Positions 8,565 to 20,562 are shown, numbered from the stretch's first letter. The stretch: 64,000 bases of DNA from Platanthera guangdongensis (GCA_039583875.1 CM077160.1:111805314-111869313); one strand, 5' to 3'. Notes: generated by a model not told the origin, from the sequence alone. Program-made: numbers and translations.

Positions 8565-9798
8565 CTGAAATGACTTGCGTCGAAGTTTGAGCCTCCGCTG
8601 AAGATATCACGTTCAGCTTCCCTTTGCCTCTATCCATAGACTGAGGCGGTGGCAACGCCTGAAGAGGAACTGGTCGGTGCAGAGACTGGAGCTGCGGGCA
8701 TCGGGCCTTGGTATGACCTTTTTGTCCGCACTGATAGCAGACCTTGTCCTTCAACCAGCAACGGGCAACATCATGCCCCTCTTTCTTGCACAAAGTACAC
8801 ACCGCATTCTGTCTGGGAGCATCCTGTATAGCATGCACATGCACCTTCTGCGCCGCAACCCTCTTGAAACATCTCTCAGCAGGATGGCCCGGCCGGCCAC
8901 AAAAACTACAAACCTCCTTGCTCCTCTTCCCCGAAGGAGCACCGAGCACAAGGGGACTCTTCGCTTCAACAACTTTCCCCTTCTCATTCCTCGCCTGCTG
9001 TCCTCTAAGCTTCGCGTTTTCGATGGCCTCTACCTTCAAAGCGGCCTCCACTGCCCCAGCATAACTCACCGCTCCATGAGCCACCGCTAGCTGCTGTACA
9101 TCGCTCCGCAGGCCACCAAGGAAACGCTTTGCTCTATCCTCCTCTGAGCTCACCAAACTAGGGGCAAAGCGACTGAGTTTGCTGAACTCAATCTCATACT
9201 CGCTGACTGAGAGCTGCCTCTGCTTCAGATGTAAGAAATCATTCATCAGCCTGTCTCGCTCCACTGACGGTAGAAATTTCTGCATCAAGATCTCCTTGAA
9301 GGAAGCCCAAGTGCTTCCTCCTACCATTCCCTCCTTCTCCCTCATCCACCAACTCTTCGCTAACCCCTTCAGCTGATAGGCGGCCAGCATCACCTTCTGA
9401 TCATCAGACACTCCAGAGTAGTGAAACATTTCTTCTATGGTAATCAGCCAATCATCCAGTATCATGAAGTCCGCCTTACCATCGTAGGTGGGGGGTCGCA
9501 GTCGCTGGAACTGAGTGATGAAAGCCATCTCCGGGGGTACCACCACTGGAGGCACCAGAGGGGCTGGAGGTGCAGGAGGTGCGGGAACAGCTAAACCCGC
9601 AGCAGGGTCCTGCGCTCTCGGGGCTAGTCCTGCCACCACAGATAACAGGGACTGGATCTGAGACTGAACGTCCACCATCTGCCTCGATAGAGCCTCATTG
9701 CTCTGCCTCAGACTTTCCATAACTATACCGCTTTGAGTACCAGAAGACCCGCCCTCAGATTGGGGAGTCGACCTCGCCACTCTACGCTTAGGCGCCAT
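8565..9798 (-). CDS. gag: gypsy-1 Gag (about 411 aa, three CCHC knuckles)
   Basis: Gag structural protein. The start is taken as the ATG of MAPKRRVARS at 9798; the frame extends upstream only without an ATG. A Retrotrans_gag core follows an Ala/Pro-rich linker: LRPPTYDGKADFMILDDWL, AAYQLKGLAKSWW, FKEILMQKFLP, LSVSEYEIEFSKL. The C-terminal third has three successive CX2CX4HX4C zinc knuckles: CSFCGRPGHPAERC, CTLCKKEGHDVARC and CYQCGQKGHTKARC. The frame is fully open to the proposed splice donor at 8565/8564, while unspliced RNA would stop nine codons later. The bases before the ATG (CTTTTTAG|GATGGC) also resemble a splice acceptor, so a leader intron is possible. Confidence 0.88.
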
Positions 9799-10178
9799 CC
9801 TAAAAAGATCAACAAACAAACATCAGAACCTAGTTCAACTACTAGGACAAAACAATAGGTACAGACAAACCTACATAAGTATTTGCTTTCACTGTCAACT
9901 TGCTCTGGGGTTTTTTTTTTATATGTATATATATATTTATACAGGGGAAATAATGTCATGCTTAACCTAAGATGGTTCACCACCATCACACTAACTCTTG
10001 TGCCTAAGTCGAGCATGCATGAATTTATAATCTTTTTTTTTGACTCAAAACCATGTGTGTGCATACGTCATCCTGCACGTCTTTAGCTTGACACGTTGTG
10101 CTTATGCAATGTTATGCTATGCATGATTGTGCTATGCATTCTAAAAAAGGCCCTAATGCATGTTATGAGCGGCGTACA

Positions 10179-10355
10179 CATGAAAATGTTATGCATCCCA
10201 TACTACATAACATTTTCATGCAACAAAAAAGAAAACGTGCTACTCGCATTCATGTGGTGAGGTTATGCATCCCATACTACATAACCCTCACATGTTGCCT
10301 CCTATGGTGGATCCATATACGAACACATATTATGCATCCCATACTACATAATATG
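10179..10355 (-). other. Three hairpins with identical loop in the gypsy-1 leader
   Basis: Three inverted repeats each enclose the same 12 nt, CATCCCATACTA on the plus strand (TAGTATGGGATG in the element RNA). Hairpin 1: 10179-10193 pairs with 10206-10220, a perfect 15 bp. Hairpin 2: 10251-10267 with 10280-10294, 7 bp inner and 6 bp outer around an internal loop. Hairpin 3: 10326-10334 with 10347-10355, a perfect 9 bp plus a further 6 bp outside. The stems share only the inner TTATG/CATAA; the outer stem sequence differs while pairing is kept. They sit between the primer binding site and gag, where retroelement packaging and dimerisation signals usually lie. Confidence 0.85.
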
Positions 10356-10500
10356 CCCCGTATACTTCATGTTATGCTATGAGTGTAGTGTTCGTGCTTC
10401 AGCCAAGACGTGCCGATGACATATCGGTGTGTGTATGACATGATGCTAGACTTCTAATACCTACAAGGAAAGGTTGCCCGACAAATTGTCAAGCAACCTC

Positions 10501-10514
10501 CCTCTGATACCAAC
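10501..10514 (-). other. gypsy-1 primer binding site
   Basis: The minus strand reads GTTGGTATCAGAGG directly after the LTR end ..GTGACA, which matches the tRNA-Met-type primer site TGGTATCAGAG. Confidence 0.75.
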
Positions 10515-12706
10515 TGTCACAACCCGCATTTTCTCCGAAATTTAAGGAGTATCAGAGTAGAAGAAAACGCGCGTTGTGATGCCACGTCAGACAGGGGATA
10601 ACTGTCGACGCTCAGGCAACCACTAACTGCTAAGACTAAGAAAGTTCAAAACTTTAATGATGAGAAAACCAATTATATTTTAGAGGCCGTATCCCTCGGC
10701 TTCGTGGATCAACTAGTCCACCTTTCAAAAGTATACTTGTACGTAGCGGAAAATACTTTATTCATTTTCTTTTTAACACCCTAAGAGAATGCTTAAGCGT
10801 CCCCAGGGGACGCCTAAGGCTATGCAAAACCTTAGATTTAATTTATATATTATATATAGGAAATATCCTTTTTACGTGGTTTGAAAATAGTGATTAGGTT
10901 TTTTTTTTAGAAAGGAAAACATGATGACTATATTTTTGATATAATGATTATTTTCTTTTATAAGTTTTAAAGTAACTAGCAACCTAACATAAATCATCCC
11001 AGAACAAGTTGAACAAACTCCAAAACAGGAAATCTAACAGTATAAGCAAGGTACAAAGCATCTAAAAAGAGAAACCACCAGTGGGCGCCAACAACTGACA
11101 CGAACCCACTGGTGAGTAGGTATATCTGTACTACAAGTCTAAAGAAACTACCTCCCAGGAGTGAGGAAAAGAAACTCAGCAGCAGCTACAACACTAGCAA
11201 ACTCCAGAAGAACCCTAGCCGTTCAGTCGGCTATAAACCTGAACCTGAGGCATTCAAAGAAGAGAACGCCTCAGCAAAGCAATATATAAATATGGAAATG
11301 AAACAATAGCATAAGAAAGAAGTGAAACATGTAAGAGCTAAGTACACGAGTGCAGGAAAAAAAATACTCGCCATGAGTGAGTAAAAAGGGGGGTGCACCA
11401 AGTGCACGGGTGAGGTCAAGCCTCTCGCATATCTGCAGGAAGGATTAGCAAAGTAATAAATCCAGGTATAAAGCTAGAGCAGAAAGAGTCACCTAGTACT
11501 GGAGATGGACAAAAAGGTCAGAAAAAGGGCCTAGACTGGTGGCAACGGTCCAACCACGTCTCACAGGCCTAAACATCTCAAGGTGCTGTGGTGGTGGCAT
11601 CGGTCCAACTCAACCAAACAGCTCACATTGTCTTAATAAGACAAGAAGTAAAACAAGGGTGGCGGCATCGGTCCGACCCACCTCAAAATCACATCCTACT
11701 CCAGCACTACGTGACTCGGGAAAGCCCTCACTAGTGGTTCCATGAACCATCGAGAAGTCACACTGAACCCTAAGCACTCTAGAGCGACCCACCTAAGAGT
11801 CTTATATTCATACCAACGGACTAAACATCGACTTCGCTCAAGCAAGAGGGTTGACACAATTAAATTGAAGGTGACACGAATCCTAGTTTAAGTAAGTATT
11901 TTGATACTAAACGTGTTTCGATAATGTGATATTAAATACGGCAAAGTAGCTTGACCTCCAACTAAAACCTTAAGGTTAACCTAATACCACCGTACACATT
12001 TAGCTTACTACATCTCATAAACACTATACTTGGGTGGTTCGATACCTACATTAGCAAGGGGCTTAACACTAATGCGAACAAGTGAATTGACACCAAAAAG
12101 ACAAATGACAAGAGGGTTGGTGGCCTCGGTACCAATCCGATTTTTCTTTGGGGGAACCAAGGGGCAACTATGATAAGGTCCTTGCCATTAATAATAATGA
12201 GATCACCTCAAAATTTCCTAGTGCTGAAATCGTATCAAGAATTTCTCATGAATTAGGTAACAAAACTAGCATGAAGAAATTTTACTTTGGCAAGAGAGTA
12301 CTTGCCTTGGTCTTAGGAGAGGATTCGGCCAGCAGCGGATCTAGGAAAACCTGGACAAACAAAAAAAATCGGGCTAGGAGGAACCGGCCAGCACCCAATC
12401 GGCCCGCAAACTCAACCACAAGGAGAACCTGGACAGAAATTAGGGTAGGAATCTCCATTACTGCTTGGAAAAACTGAAGATGAAGAGATCCGACCGGGAA
12501 GAACATGGAGGAAATCTCAAGATAGATACCTTAGAATGGAGATCTTGACTGGAGGAGTCCGGATCCGGCCTCGAACTGGAGATCCGGGCTAATTTGGGCC
12601 GGCGAACGGGTGATCGGGGGCTGCGGGGGCTTCCGCCGTTTTTCCTTCTTCAGCTCGGGTTCCAGGCAGCCGACGGGTTTGGGGGGGGGGGGGATTTCTA
12701 ACCTAA

Positions 12707-12767
<61 letters not shown>

Positions 12768-13389
12768 TTATTTAATTCTAAACTTATATCTATATATATA
12801 TAAAACACTTAACTCTCATTTATATACACATCTATACATACACCCTATCACACACATATATATATATATATATATATTTATACATACACACTAACACACC
12901 TATAAATATATTTATACGTACACACTAACACATGATCGCAGGCACGCACACGCCAATTATTAGAACCTCGCATGACTACAACACGCGCTATGCCCCAAAT
13001 GCACAAACATGAAAAATATGCTTGCACAACTGACGACTCGCTAACTAGCGACCGTCGAAAAGGCGCGAAAACTAACGCTCTCGGATTCCGAACGAATCCT
13101 CACCATAGCTAAACACTCGGGCTACGAAAACATCAGCGAAGTCGGATACAACCTCCGACGACCACACACTTGGGCAAACCTCGCCCGAAGCCAAAGTACA
13201 GGGATTCCCTAAGAGGCTCAGCCGGGCCTCCAAAACAGACACTGGCTGGCTGGGGAAACCATACAACATGCCATAACCTCTAAGAACACCTAACGAGGTA
13301 CTCTAACAACGACACGGGCCGGGAATGTGTCAACGTAATGCCAAACGAGGACTTAAATAATTGCCGAAAAAAAATTCGGGGGCGTTACA
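10515..13389 (-). mobile_element. gypsy-1 5' LTR (about 2.9 kb)
   Basis: On the plus strand it runs from TGTCACAACCC at 10515 to GGGGGCGTTACA at 13389. On the minus strand this is TGTAACGCCCCC...GGGTTGTGACA, with TG/CA termini. The primer site abuts it at 10514 and gypsy-A sequence resumes at 13390. It holds no gene. Visible inside are a 10-bp inverted repeat CACCAGTGGG/CCCACTGGTG (11076-11085 and 11105-11114), a GGTGGCxxCGGTCC motif repeated at about 11539, 11592 and 11660, a 13-G run (12681-12693) and a long (TA)n tract. No second LTR exists for dating. Confidence 0.75.
12711..12766. repeat. (TA)28 microsatellite
   Basis: An uninterrupted TA dinucleotide run within the gypsy-1 LTR, followed by further (TA/CA)-rich sequence to about 12930. 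Confidence 0.95.
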
Positions 13390-15449
13390 GTGAAGTGCGA
13401 GTTCGCATTTGAGGAGTTGAATGCCAGACTGATGACCACCCCAATTCTGAGTTTACCATCAAGACCAGATGGATTTCAGATATGTAGTGATGCCTCGGTT
13501 CAAGGTTTGGGTTGTGCACTTATGCAATATGGAAAGGTCATAGCCTTCGCCTCCAGATAGTTAAAAGTCCATGAGAAGAACTATTATATGCATTACTTGG
13601 AGCTAGCAGCAGTCATCCATGCTCTGAATATTTGGAGGCACTATCTCTATGGGGTTCGTTGTGAGATTTTCACTGATCATAAAGGCCTTAAGTACATCTT
13701 TGACCAGCAAGAGCTCAATATGAGGCAGTGCAGATGGTTAGAATTTCCATCAAACTATGATGTGAACATTCAATACCACCTGAGAAAGGCGAATGTGGTA
13801 GCTGATGTGCTTGGCCGAAGAGTATTGAGTTATTTCCTCCTTACTCAATAGGAGGAGCTGGTGCGAGATTTGAAGAGGCTAAAGATCAGTGTTGTGTCGT
13901 GCTCTATTTTTGGATTTGCAAGGTTGAGTTGGATCGAAATCTCTTGTAACATCAAGGATATGATCAGCATAGCTTTACCCTTATATCCAAAGATGTCAGA
14001 GATTTGGTCTTTGACAAAGGCTAGCCAGAAGGAGAAGTTCAGTATACAGGAGGATTTACTGCTGCATGGCGGTAGGGTGTGTGTTCCATATGTTAGCCAC
14101 CTCCGAAAATATATACTGTTTAAGGCCCATAATTCCAGATATTCGATATATCCAGGTAGTACGAAGATGTATTTGATATATCCAGGTAGTATGAAGATGC
14201 AAGTTGATCTTGAGAAGATAGTTGGTGGTCGGGCTTAAAGGGCAACATTATAATGTATGTTGGGAGGTGCAAAACATACAAGTTAGTTAAAGCTGAGTGT
14301 CAGAGGCCAGAGGAAATTGCAGTCATTACTATATCAGAGTGGAACTTTGAGGATATATTGATGGAATTTGTTCATGGCCTTCCCAGACCGCATAGTGGGA
14401 ATGATTCTATATGGGTTATAGTTGACTGTCTCCCTAAAGTTGCCCATTTCATTCCCAATATGAGGACAGATCTTGGTCACAGATTGACATAGTTATATGT
14501 TGATGAATTATCCGACTCCGCGGTGTTCACAAGACCATAGTTTCAGACAGAGACGATAGGTTTACTTCTATAGAGTAGAGATATGTTTAGGAGTGGTTGG
14601 GAACTAAGCTACATTTCAGTACCGCCTTTCATTCCCAGACAGATGGACAAACTGAGCGTACAAATAAAACCTTGTAAGATATGCTTCAGATGTGTATCCT
14701 GGACTTTGGAGGAAAGTGAGAGAAGTATGTTACTCTTGTTGAGTTCTCCTACAACAACAACTTTCAAGCAACCATTGGGATGGACTTTTTTGAGGCACTG
14801 TATGGCAAATGTTGTCGGACGCCGTTATGTTGGGCTGAGAGTGAAGAAAGATCTTCCATCAGTGAAACTTGGATTGATAGATCACAAATCGCATCATGCT
14901 CATCTAGGAAGGCATGAAAATAGCTCAGAATCGGTAGGCCAATAATTATGACCAGAGACACAAGTCCGAGTAATTCAATGTTGGAGATTATGTTTATATG
15001 AAGGTCATACTAGTTAAAGGAGTCTCTCGAATCAAACGGATGAAGAAATTGAGTCCGAGGTTCGCTGGTCCTTTCAAATTACTGGAGCACTTTGGTGAAG
15101 TTGCTTATAGATTGGTCTTACGGAAATGAGTGGTATACATGATGTATTCCACATCTCCTATCTGAGGAGAGCAGTTAGAGATAGTAGCCAAATAATTAGT
15201 GCCGAGAAATCACCAATCAAATCAAATCTTAGTATTAGTGTCAAGCTAGTTAAAATAGTGGACTTAAGGATTCAAAAGATCAGTAGCAGAGAGATCTTGT
15301 TTGTAAAAGTCCTTTGGATGAACTGTGACTGACCAGAGTATACTTAGGAAAGAGAAAATGAGCTCAGAAAGGTTGAGGATTAGGCTTTCCACTTTGACTC
15401 AGGTATGTTAGTAATTTTCAAGGACGAAATTTTATTAGGAGGGGAGATT
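13390..15449 (+). pseudogene. gypsy-A RNase H, integrase and C-terminal domain (decayed)
   Basis: Continuation of the element whose RT lies at 1846-2031. RNase [58 protein letters not shown]. Integrase zinc region: KAHNSRYSIYPGSTKMY and CKTYKLVKAEC. Core remnants: FVHGLPRPHSGNDSIWVIVD, then a Tekay-type C-terminus (MSGIHDVFHISYLRRAV). Several stops and frameshifts occur. A TAG at about 13558 replaces CAG, which is intact in the gypsy-B copy, a direct C-to-T example. A 27-nt segment (14143-14192) around YPGSTKMY/YPGSMKM is duplicated, also in gypsy-B. A purine tract AGGAGGGGAGAT precedes the next LTR. Confidence 0.88.
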
Positions 15450-17561
15450 TGTAATATCTATATTTTTGGCATGACAAAAAATTAAATTGCAGGGTCGGAT
15501 CGCGAGTGTTCTTGATCGAGGCAGTGTCTTGTTGAGGTACGAATTTAGTATGGTTAAATCATGTACATTAATTGATGGATTAAATTTAAATAGTTGAGAT
15601 TGTGTTCAACGCGTTTTAATTATAGACGCGAAGGCGTAACATAAACAATTCCTTAAGTGATATGAGAAAATGGCAATAGTGTAATAAAATCTCAATCCCT
15701 ATTTTAGCTCTAAAGGAATTGTTGGTTCGTTTCTCCCCCTCATGCGGTTCACGTAACAGCCCGTTACTTGGAAACGTCGTTCAGTTACATTAAAGCATGT
15801 AAGCCCTCTATCGTAACCCTATTTTTCTTCATCTCACCCAATTGTGGAATGGCCGCACAGTTTCCCCTCTCGAGTTTGGTCCCCTCATGGAAATTTCTCA
15901 CAAATTCCTCTGACGTTCACCCTAGTAGGGTTCGACGATGCCCTTTTTCTCTTCTCGTGTCACTACTGGCAGTAGGTGCGCTCACTGTAGAGGTCGCTGA
16001 CTCCAGGCCTTTTGATTTCTATTTTTCTTGCCCTAGACCGCCGATTGGAGCACCCCTTTCTCCATTTCCAGCCAGATGAGAAGCAATTTTCCCTTTGTTC
16101 TCTTGGTCCCTCTTTACTTTTATGTTGTTTGATATGATGATGGTTAATGATTTTCATTTATGTTGTGCCCTTTTTGAAATGACAAGGGTTTTGAATGCTT
16201 TTCCTAACATTCTAGGGTAGCCCATCTGGCCGGGTTCCCTTTTTCTACCTCATTGTAAGCAACCATAAATTTTCATTCAATATATTAGGGGGTTATGTGT
16301 TTTATAATACTCTTATGGTAGGGAGTGGTTTCAGCCCGGTGTTGCACTTGTAGAATTTGTGTAATTTTTTTAGTTAATTGTGAAGTTTGGGGTGACAATT
16401 TACAAATCCTAGAAGTTTGATTGTCAACTAAATAGAGTGTTATTTCTCTTCAGATCCATAGTTCGACTTTGTGTAGATCAGAAAAGGTTTCAAAAGATAC
16501 AAGTTAATCTAAAAGGAACCATACCATCGCGCCTGGTGTACGAATGACGCAACACCACGGTAAGGAACTCTTATTCTTTCTGGCTTGACATATCAGATAA
16601 TCTGCATAAAAATGACTGACTAATTCAGTAAAATTATAATAGTTGCCCAAAATTATCATTTGTCGTTAGGGACTTGAAATCCAGTAATCATTCAGTTAGT
16701 AAATGCAGAATAACAACAGATTTATAAATTTCTCCAGTAATCAGACAACCAGAAATAGTGCATATATGGAACTTTTACACTCATATATATTTATGAATAT
16801 GAAATAGTAAATACATGGATATGATTTGTAGTCGCTTAAGTCAATATGTTGAACTCCTTATATTACGCAAATAGGATCGCAAGCAGAGTAACACTAGATA
16901 AAATGTATTTAGTAGGTACGTTTGAGACCTCCCCTCATGCTTGGTAGGGGTGCACTATCCTTCTCATAGGGCATAAGGTACCTTATGAGCTTCAGAGTTT
17001 GGGCGATGTTACCTTTTTTTTATATTCAGTAGAATCGAGTATGTGTCTGTGATACACTAGAACACCTGAGTTTGTTAGTAGGACTCAGATCGTTACACTA
17101 GTATTGCGCAATAGAAACTACTCTGTCTAGAGTTTTAACGAAGGACAACCCTAAGTGATTTTAGAACTCAAGTTTAGACTAAACCTTAGAAACTCCTATT
17201 TAACCAAACTATTCGGAACTTGAGTAAACTGCACACAATATGATTAATTAGAACAGTTTTTTTTATCTTGGAAGTTTTATTTTAGAAAATCATGCATAGT
17301 ACACTAGCATATAGTTTTTCTATAGTACAATGATTATTTCTAAAAGCATGCATACATTTTTTTCAAAATAATTTTAGTGTCACTAGGAGGAATAGTTTTT
17401 CTTACTCTCCCTTTGGGATGACCCATCTTTGGGCATATTTTTACAGGGGACTCGGGTGGGAAACTGTCTAGGATGAGAGTGATGTTGGAGTGCTCCTATA
17501 ATATGTTTTCCCTTTAAGTTATTGTCTTACTTTTAGCATCGCACTGTTTAATATTGGACAC
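15450..17561 (+). mobile_element. Middle LTR of the gypsy-A/B array (3' end deleted)
   Basis: It begins TGTAATATCTATATTTTTGGC right after the polypurine tract and matches the right-hand LTR (21715-22618 plus 30127-30993). Similarity to that copy stops at ATATTGGACAC (17561). The last roughly 300 bp of LTR, the primer site and the leader are missing, and gag sequence follows at once. It contains about 620 bp (around 16571-17190) absent from the right LTR. No gene is seen in it. Confidence 0.8.
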
Positions 17562-18209
17562 GATGCAGGGGCGAGAGAGAAGAGTGTAGCTGTTTTGTGG
17601 ATGGACTGTATGATTCACTGAGACGACCTTTGATTACGATGGTGAACGTTGATTATAAGAGTCTAGTAGACACTGCAAGGAAGTTGGAAGCTGACCAACA
17701 AAAGGTTCAGCAGCACAACAGCTTCCGTTCGTAGCGACCTCAAGATGCACCTCAGCAGCAGAGTAAGAATATCAAAGGCAATAACTATAACAAGAAGCGG
17801 GGGATGGATAATAAGAGATTTGATCAGTCTGGGGCCAGGATCAAGTGTTACCCCTCTGCCCTAAGTGCTACCGCTACCATCTAGGTGAGTGCTTGGCTAC
17901 CGTAGGGGTATGTTATAAGTGTCAGCAGTCAGGACACATAGCCCGTTATTGTCAGGGAGGTTCTGGAAATCTGGTAATTTAAGTTAAGTGTTTAGTTATT
18001 TTTCTACATACCTCTTTCTACCTTAGTTTGAATATAGTGTAACCCTCTCGTGTAGTCAAAGTTTGAGGTATGTGGCCCGAGTAGAGCTGATAAGGGAAAA
18101 GCACCCATGGGTGCTGACGTAAGTCCAACTCCGGGACAAGGACCAGTGTAGCCAAGAGCATATGACCTTGGACAATAGGAAGCCAAAGAGCAGGATGATG
18201 TGGTGCTAG
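17562..18209 (+). pseudogene. gypsy-B gag C-terminal part with zinc knuckle
   Basis: Decayed gag. Fragments include KSLVDTARKLEADQQKVQQHN and a Tekay-type double motif CPKCYRYHLGECLATVGVCYKCQQSGHIARYCQGG, with the CCHC knuckle CYKCQQSGHIARYC. It then runs through a decayed linker to RAYDLGQ.EAKEQDDVVLG, the usual Gag end before protease. The N-terminal half was lost in the deletion at 17561. Stops and frameshifts are present. Confidence 0.75.
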
Positions 18210-18297
18210 GTATGTGTCTATCATAAAGATAATTTAGTTTAATCCTCCTCAGTAGCACTATTAATTTCTTTGTTCAATCATTCATGTATCCATTCTT
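18210..18297 (+). other. Trace of a gag-pro intron in gypsy-B
   Basis: After DVVLG the donor-like G|GTATGTGT appears at the same phase as in gypsy-1 and gypsy-3. Protease homology resumes near 18301 after a T-rich stretch. No intact AG acceptor is left at the expected point, so the site appears decayed. Confidence 0.4.
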
Positions 18298-18804
18298 ATG
18301 ATTTATAATGTACCCTCTAAGATTCTCTTTGATATGGGCGCTTCACACTCGCTCATAGTAGAATCTTTAGTAGGTAGGCTGGGTTTAGAAGTCTTCCTAG
18401 AGGCAATATCGTTAGAGGTTATGATGTCTAATAGATCCTCCTTGCAGACTAGAGATAAGTGTCAGGTGCCCGTGCAGTTTGGAGAAGTGAAAATCATTAT
18501 TAAAGCTTTATCAATTCATACTGCGGATTTTTATTTGATTGTGGGTATGGACTTTTTATCAGTGGTGAATGCCAAGATAGGCTACAAGGATAAGCTGATT
18601 CAGTTCGAAGGACCCAGACAGATCGTTGTTACCATCCAGGGCATGAAAGGAGTCGCTAAGCTAATTATCTCTTTTATCAAGGCTGTTAGATACATTGGCA
18701 AAGGTTGTGAAACCTTATTAGTGCTGATGAATGCTGAAGCCAATGCTGATTTGATGAAAGTACCCATGGTTCAGGAATTTGTTACCCGGTGCCTCTCCTA
18801 CTAG
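18298..18804 (+). pseudogene. gypsy-B aspartic protease
   Basis: Retropepsin domain: VPSKILFDMGASHSLIVESL, where the active-site triad reads D-M-G instead of D-T-G or D-S-G, and LIVGMDFLSVVNAKIGYKDK. The frame stays open about 168 codons and ends before the RT region. The changed active-site residue and the broken downstream frame indicate a dead copy. Confidence 0.82.
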
Positions 18805-19645
18805 AGAGATTGATTTCCAGATCGATCTTTTACCTGGAGCTACACTAGTTGTCGAGTCCCCTTACCGCATGGCTCCCAGAGAACATGCTGAGTTGAAGGT
18901 CTAGTTACAGGAGCTGCTTGACTTGGGTTTTATTCGGCCCAGCACGTCGCCTTGGAGTGCACCCATGTTGTTTGTGAAGAGGAAGGATGACAGCATGAGA
19001 TTATGTATAGACAACCGCGAGGTAAACAAGTTGACAGTTAAGAGTATGTATCCTATCCCCAGGATTGACAACTTGTTTGATCAGCGTGAGGGTTTATGCA
19101 CATTCTCCATGTTAGATCTGAGGTCAGGTTAACATCAGTTGAAGAAAAGGGATGTGGCCATTCAGAAGATGACTTTCAGTACCAGATACGTACACTTTGA
19201 GTTCGTGATCATATCATTTGGGTTGACCAACGCCTCATCCGCTTTTATGGATCTGATGAATATGGTGTTTTGGGAATAACTGGATCGTTTTGTTATCATA
19301 TTCATAGATGATATTTTGATGTATTCCAGGAGTGCAGAAGATCACGCCTCGCACCTCAGGACTGTTTTGGGGATGCTCATGCAAAACCAGCTTTATGCCA
19401 AATTTTCTAAGTGGGAGATTTAGCTTTCAGAGGTTGCTTTTCTAGGGCACATTATCAGCTAGAGAGGTTTATCTATTGACCTAAAGAAGGTAGAAGCAAT
19501 AAAGGATTGGTTGAGACCGAAGGCAGTTACGGAGGTTCGCAGTTTTTTGGGTTTATTGGGATATTATAGGAGGTTCATCAAAGACTTCTCGAAGATAACT
19601 TTACCATTGAATTTGCTCACCGGGAAGGGTAAAGTTTTTATTGGA
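18805..19645 (+). pseudogene. gypsy-B reverse transcriptase (decayed)
   Basis: RT motifs in order: [89 protein letters not shown] and a ..[14 protein letters not shown] region. At least six in-frame stops are present (for example after LELKV, DLRSG and MVFWE). Each sits where Gln or Trp is expected, consistent with C-to-T or G-to-A change. Confidence 0.88.
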
Positions 19646-19647
19646 CA

Positions 19648-20562
19648 GTGACGTGTGAGATGAAGTTTGAGGAGTTGAATACCGGGCTGATGACCACTCC
19701 GATTATGAGTTTACCATCAAGGCCAGATGGATTTTTGATATGTAGTGATGCCTCAAGTCAAGGTTTGGGTTGTGTACTTATGCAGCATGGAAAAGTCATA
19801 GCCTTCGCCTCCAGACAGTTAAAGGTCCATGAGAAGAACTATTATATGCATTACTTGGAGCTAGCAGCAGTCATCCATGTTCTGAAGATTTGGAGGCATT
19901 ATCTCTATGGGGTTCGTTGTGAGATTTTCACTGATCATAAAAGCCTTAAGTACATCTTTGACCAGCAAGAGCTCAATATGAGACAGTTCAGATGGTTAGA
20001 ATTTCTATCAAACTATGATGTGAACATTCAGTACCACCTGGGAAAGAAGAATGTGGTAGCTGATGTGCTTAGCCAAAGAGTATTGAGTTATTTCCTCCTT
20101 ACTCAGCAGTTGGAGCTGGTGCGAGATTTAAAGAGGCTAAAGATCAGTGTTGTGTCGCACTCTATTTTTGGATCTGCAAGGTTGAGTTGGATGGAAATCT
20201 CTTGTGACGTCAAGGACAGGATCAGAACAAATTTACCCTTATATCCAAAGATGTCAAAGATTTGGGATTTGACAAAGGCTGGCAAGAAGGAGAAGTTCAG
20301 TATACAGGAGGATTTACTGCTGCATGGTAGTAGGGTGTTCGTTCCATATGTTAGCCACCTCCGAAAAGATACACTGTTTAAGGCCCATAATTCCAGATAT
20401 TTGATATATTCAGGTAGTACAAAGATGTATTCGATATATCTAGGTAGTATGAAGATGTATGTTGATCTTGAGAAGATAGTTTTGTGGTCAGGCTTAAAGG
20501 GCGACATTACAATGTATGTTGGGAGGTGCAAAATATGCAAGTTAGTTAAAGCTGAGTGCTAG
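19648..20562 (+). pseudogene. gypsy-B RNase H and integrase zinc domain
   Basis: An open stretch of 304 codons covers RNase H ([57 protein letters not shown]) and the start of integrase ([38 protein letters not shown]). It carries the same local duplication around GSTKMY/GSMKMY as gypsy-A, so the duplication predates divergence of the two copies. It ends at a TAG where CAG is expected. Confidence 0.85.

Larger units (their letters stand above)
5712..13389 (-). mobile_element. gypsy-1: 3'-truncated Ty3/gypsy element with 2.9-kb LTR
   Basis: Reading on the minus strand the order is LTR (13389-10515), primer binding site (10514-10501), a leader of about 700 nt with three hairpins, gag (9798-8565), a gag-pro intron (8564-8469), protease, RT, RNase H and integrase. 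The copy stops inside integrase at 5712, just after MAPFEA, where LYGRKC would normally follow. Beyond that is copia-2. The rest of integrase and the 3' LTR are absent. The gag-pro-pol order with integrase last is that of Ty3/gypsy. Confidence 0.85.

Noticed and set aside
10098..10382. ORF over the leader hairpins of gypsy-1
   Set aside because: Antisense to the element, made of the repeated hairpin sequence, with no protein similarity.
12610..12894. ORF of 94 codons with YIYIYI tract
   Set aside because: Translation of the (TA)n microsatellite.
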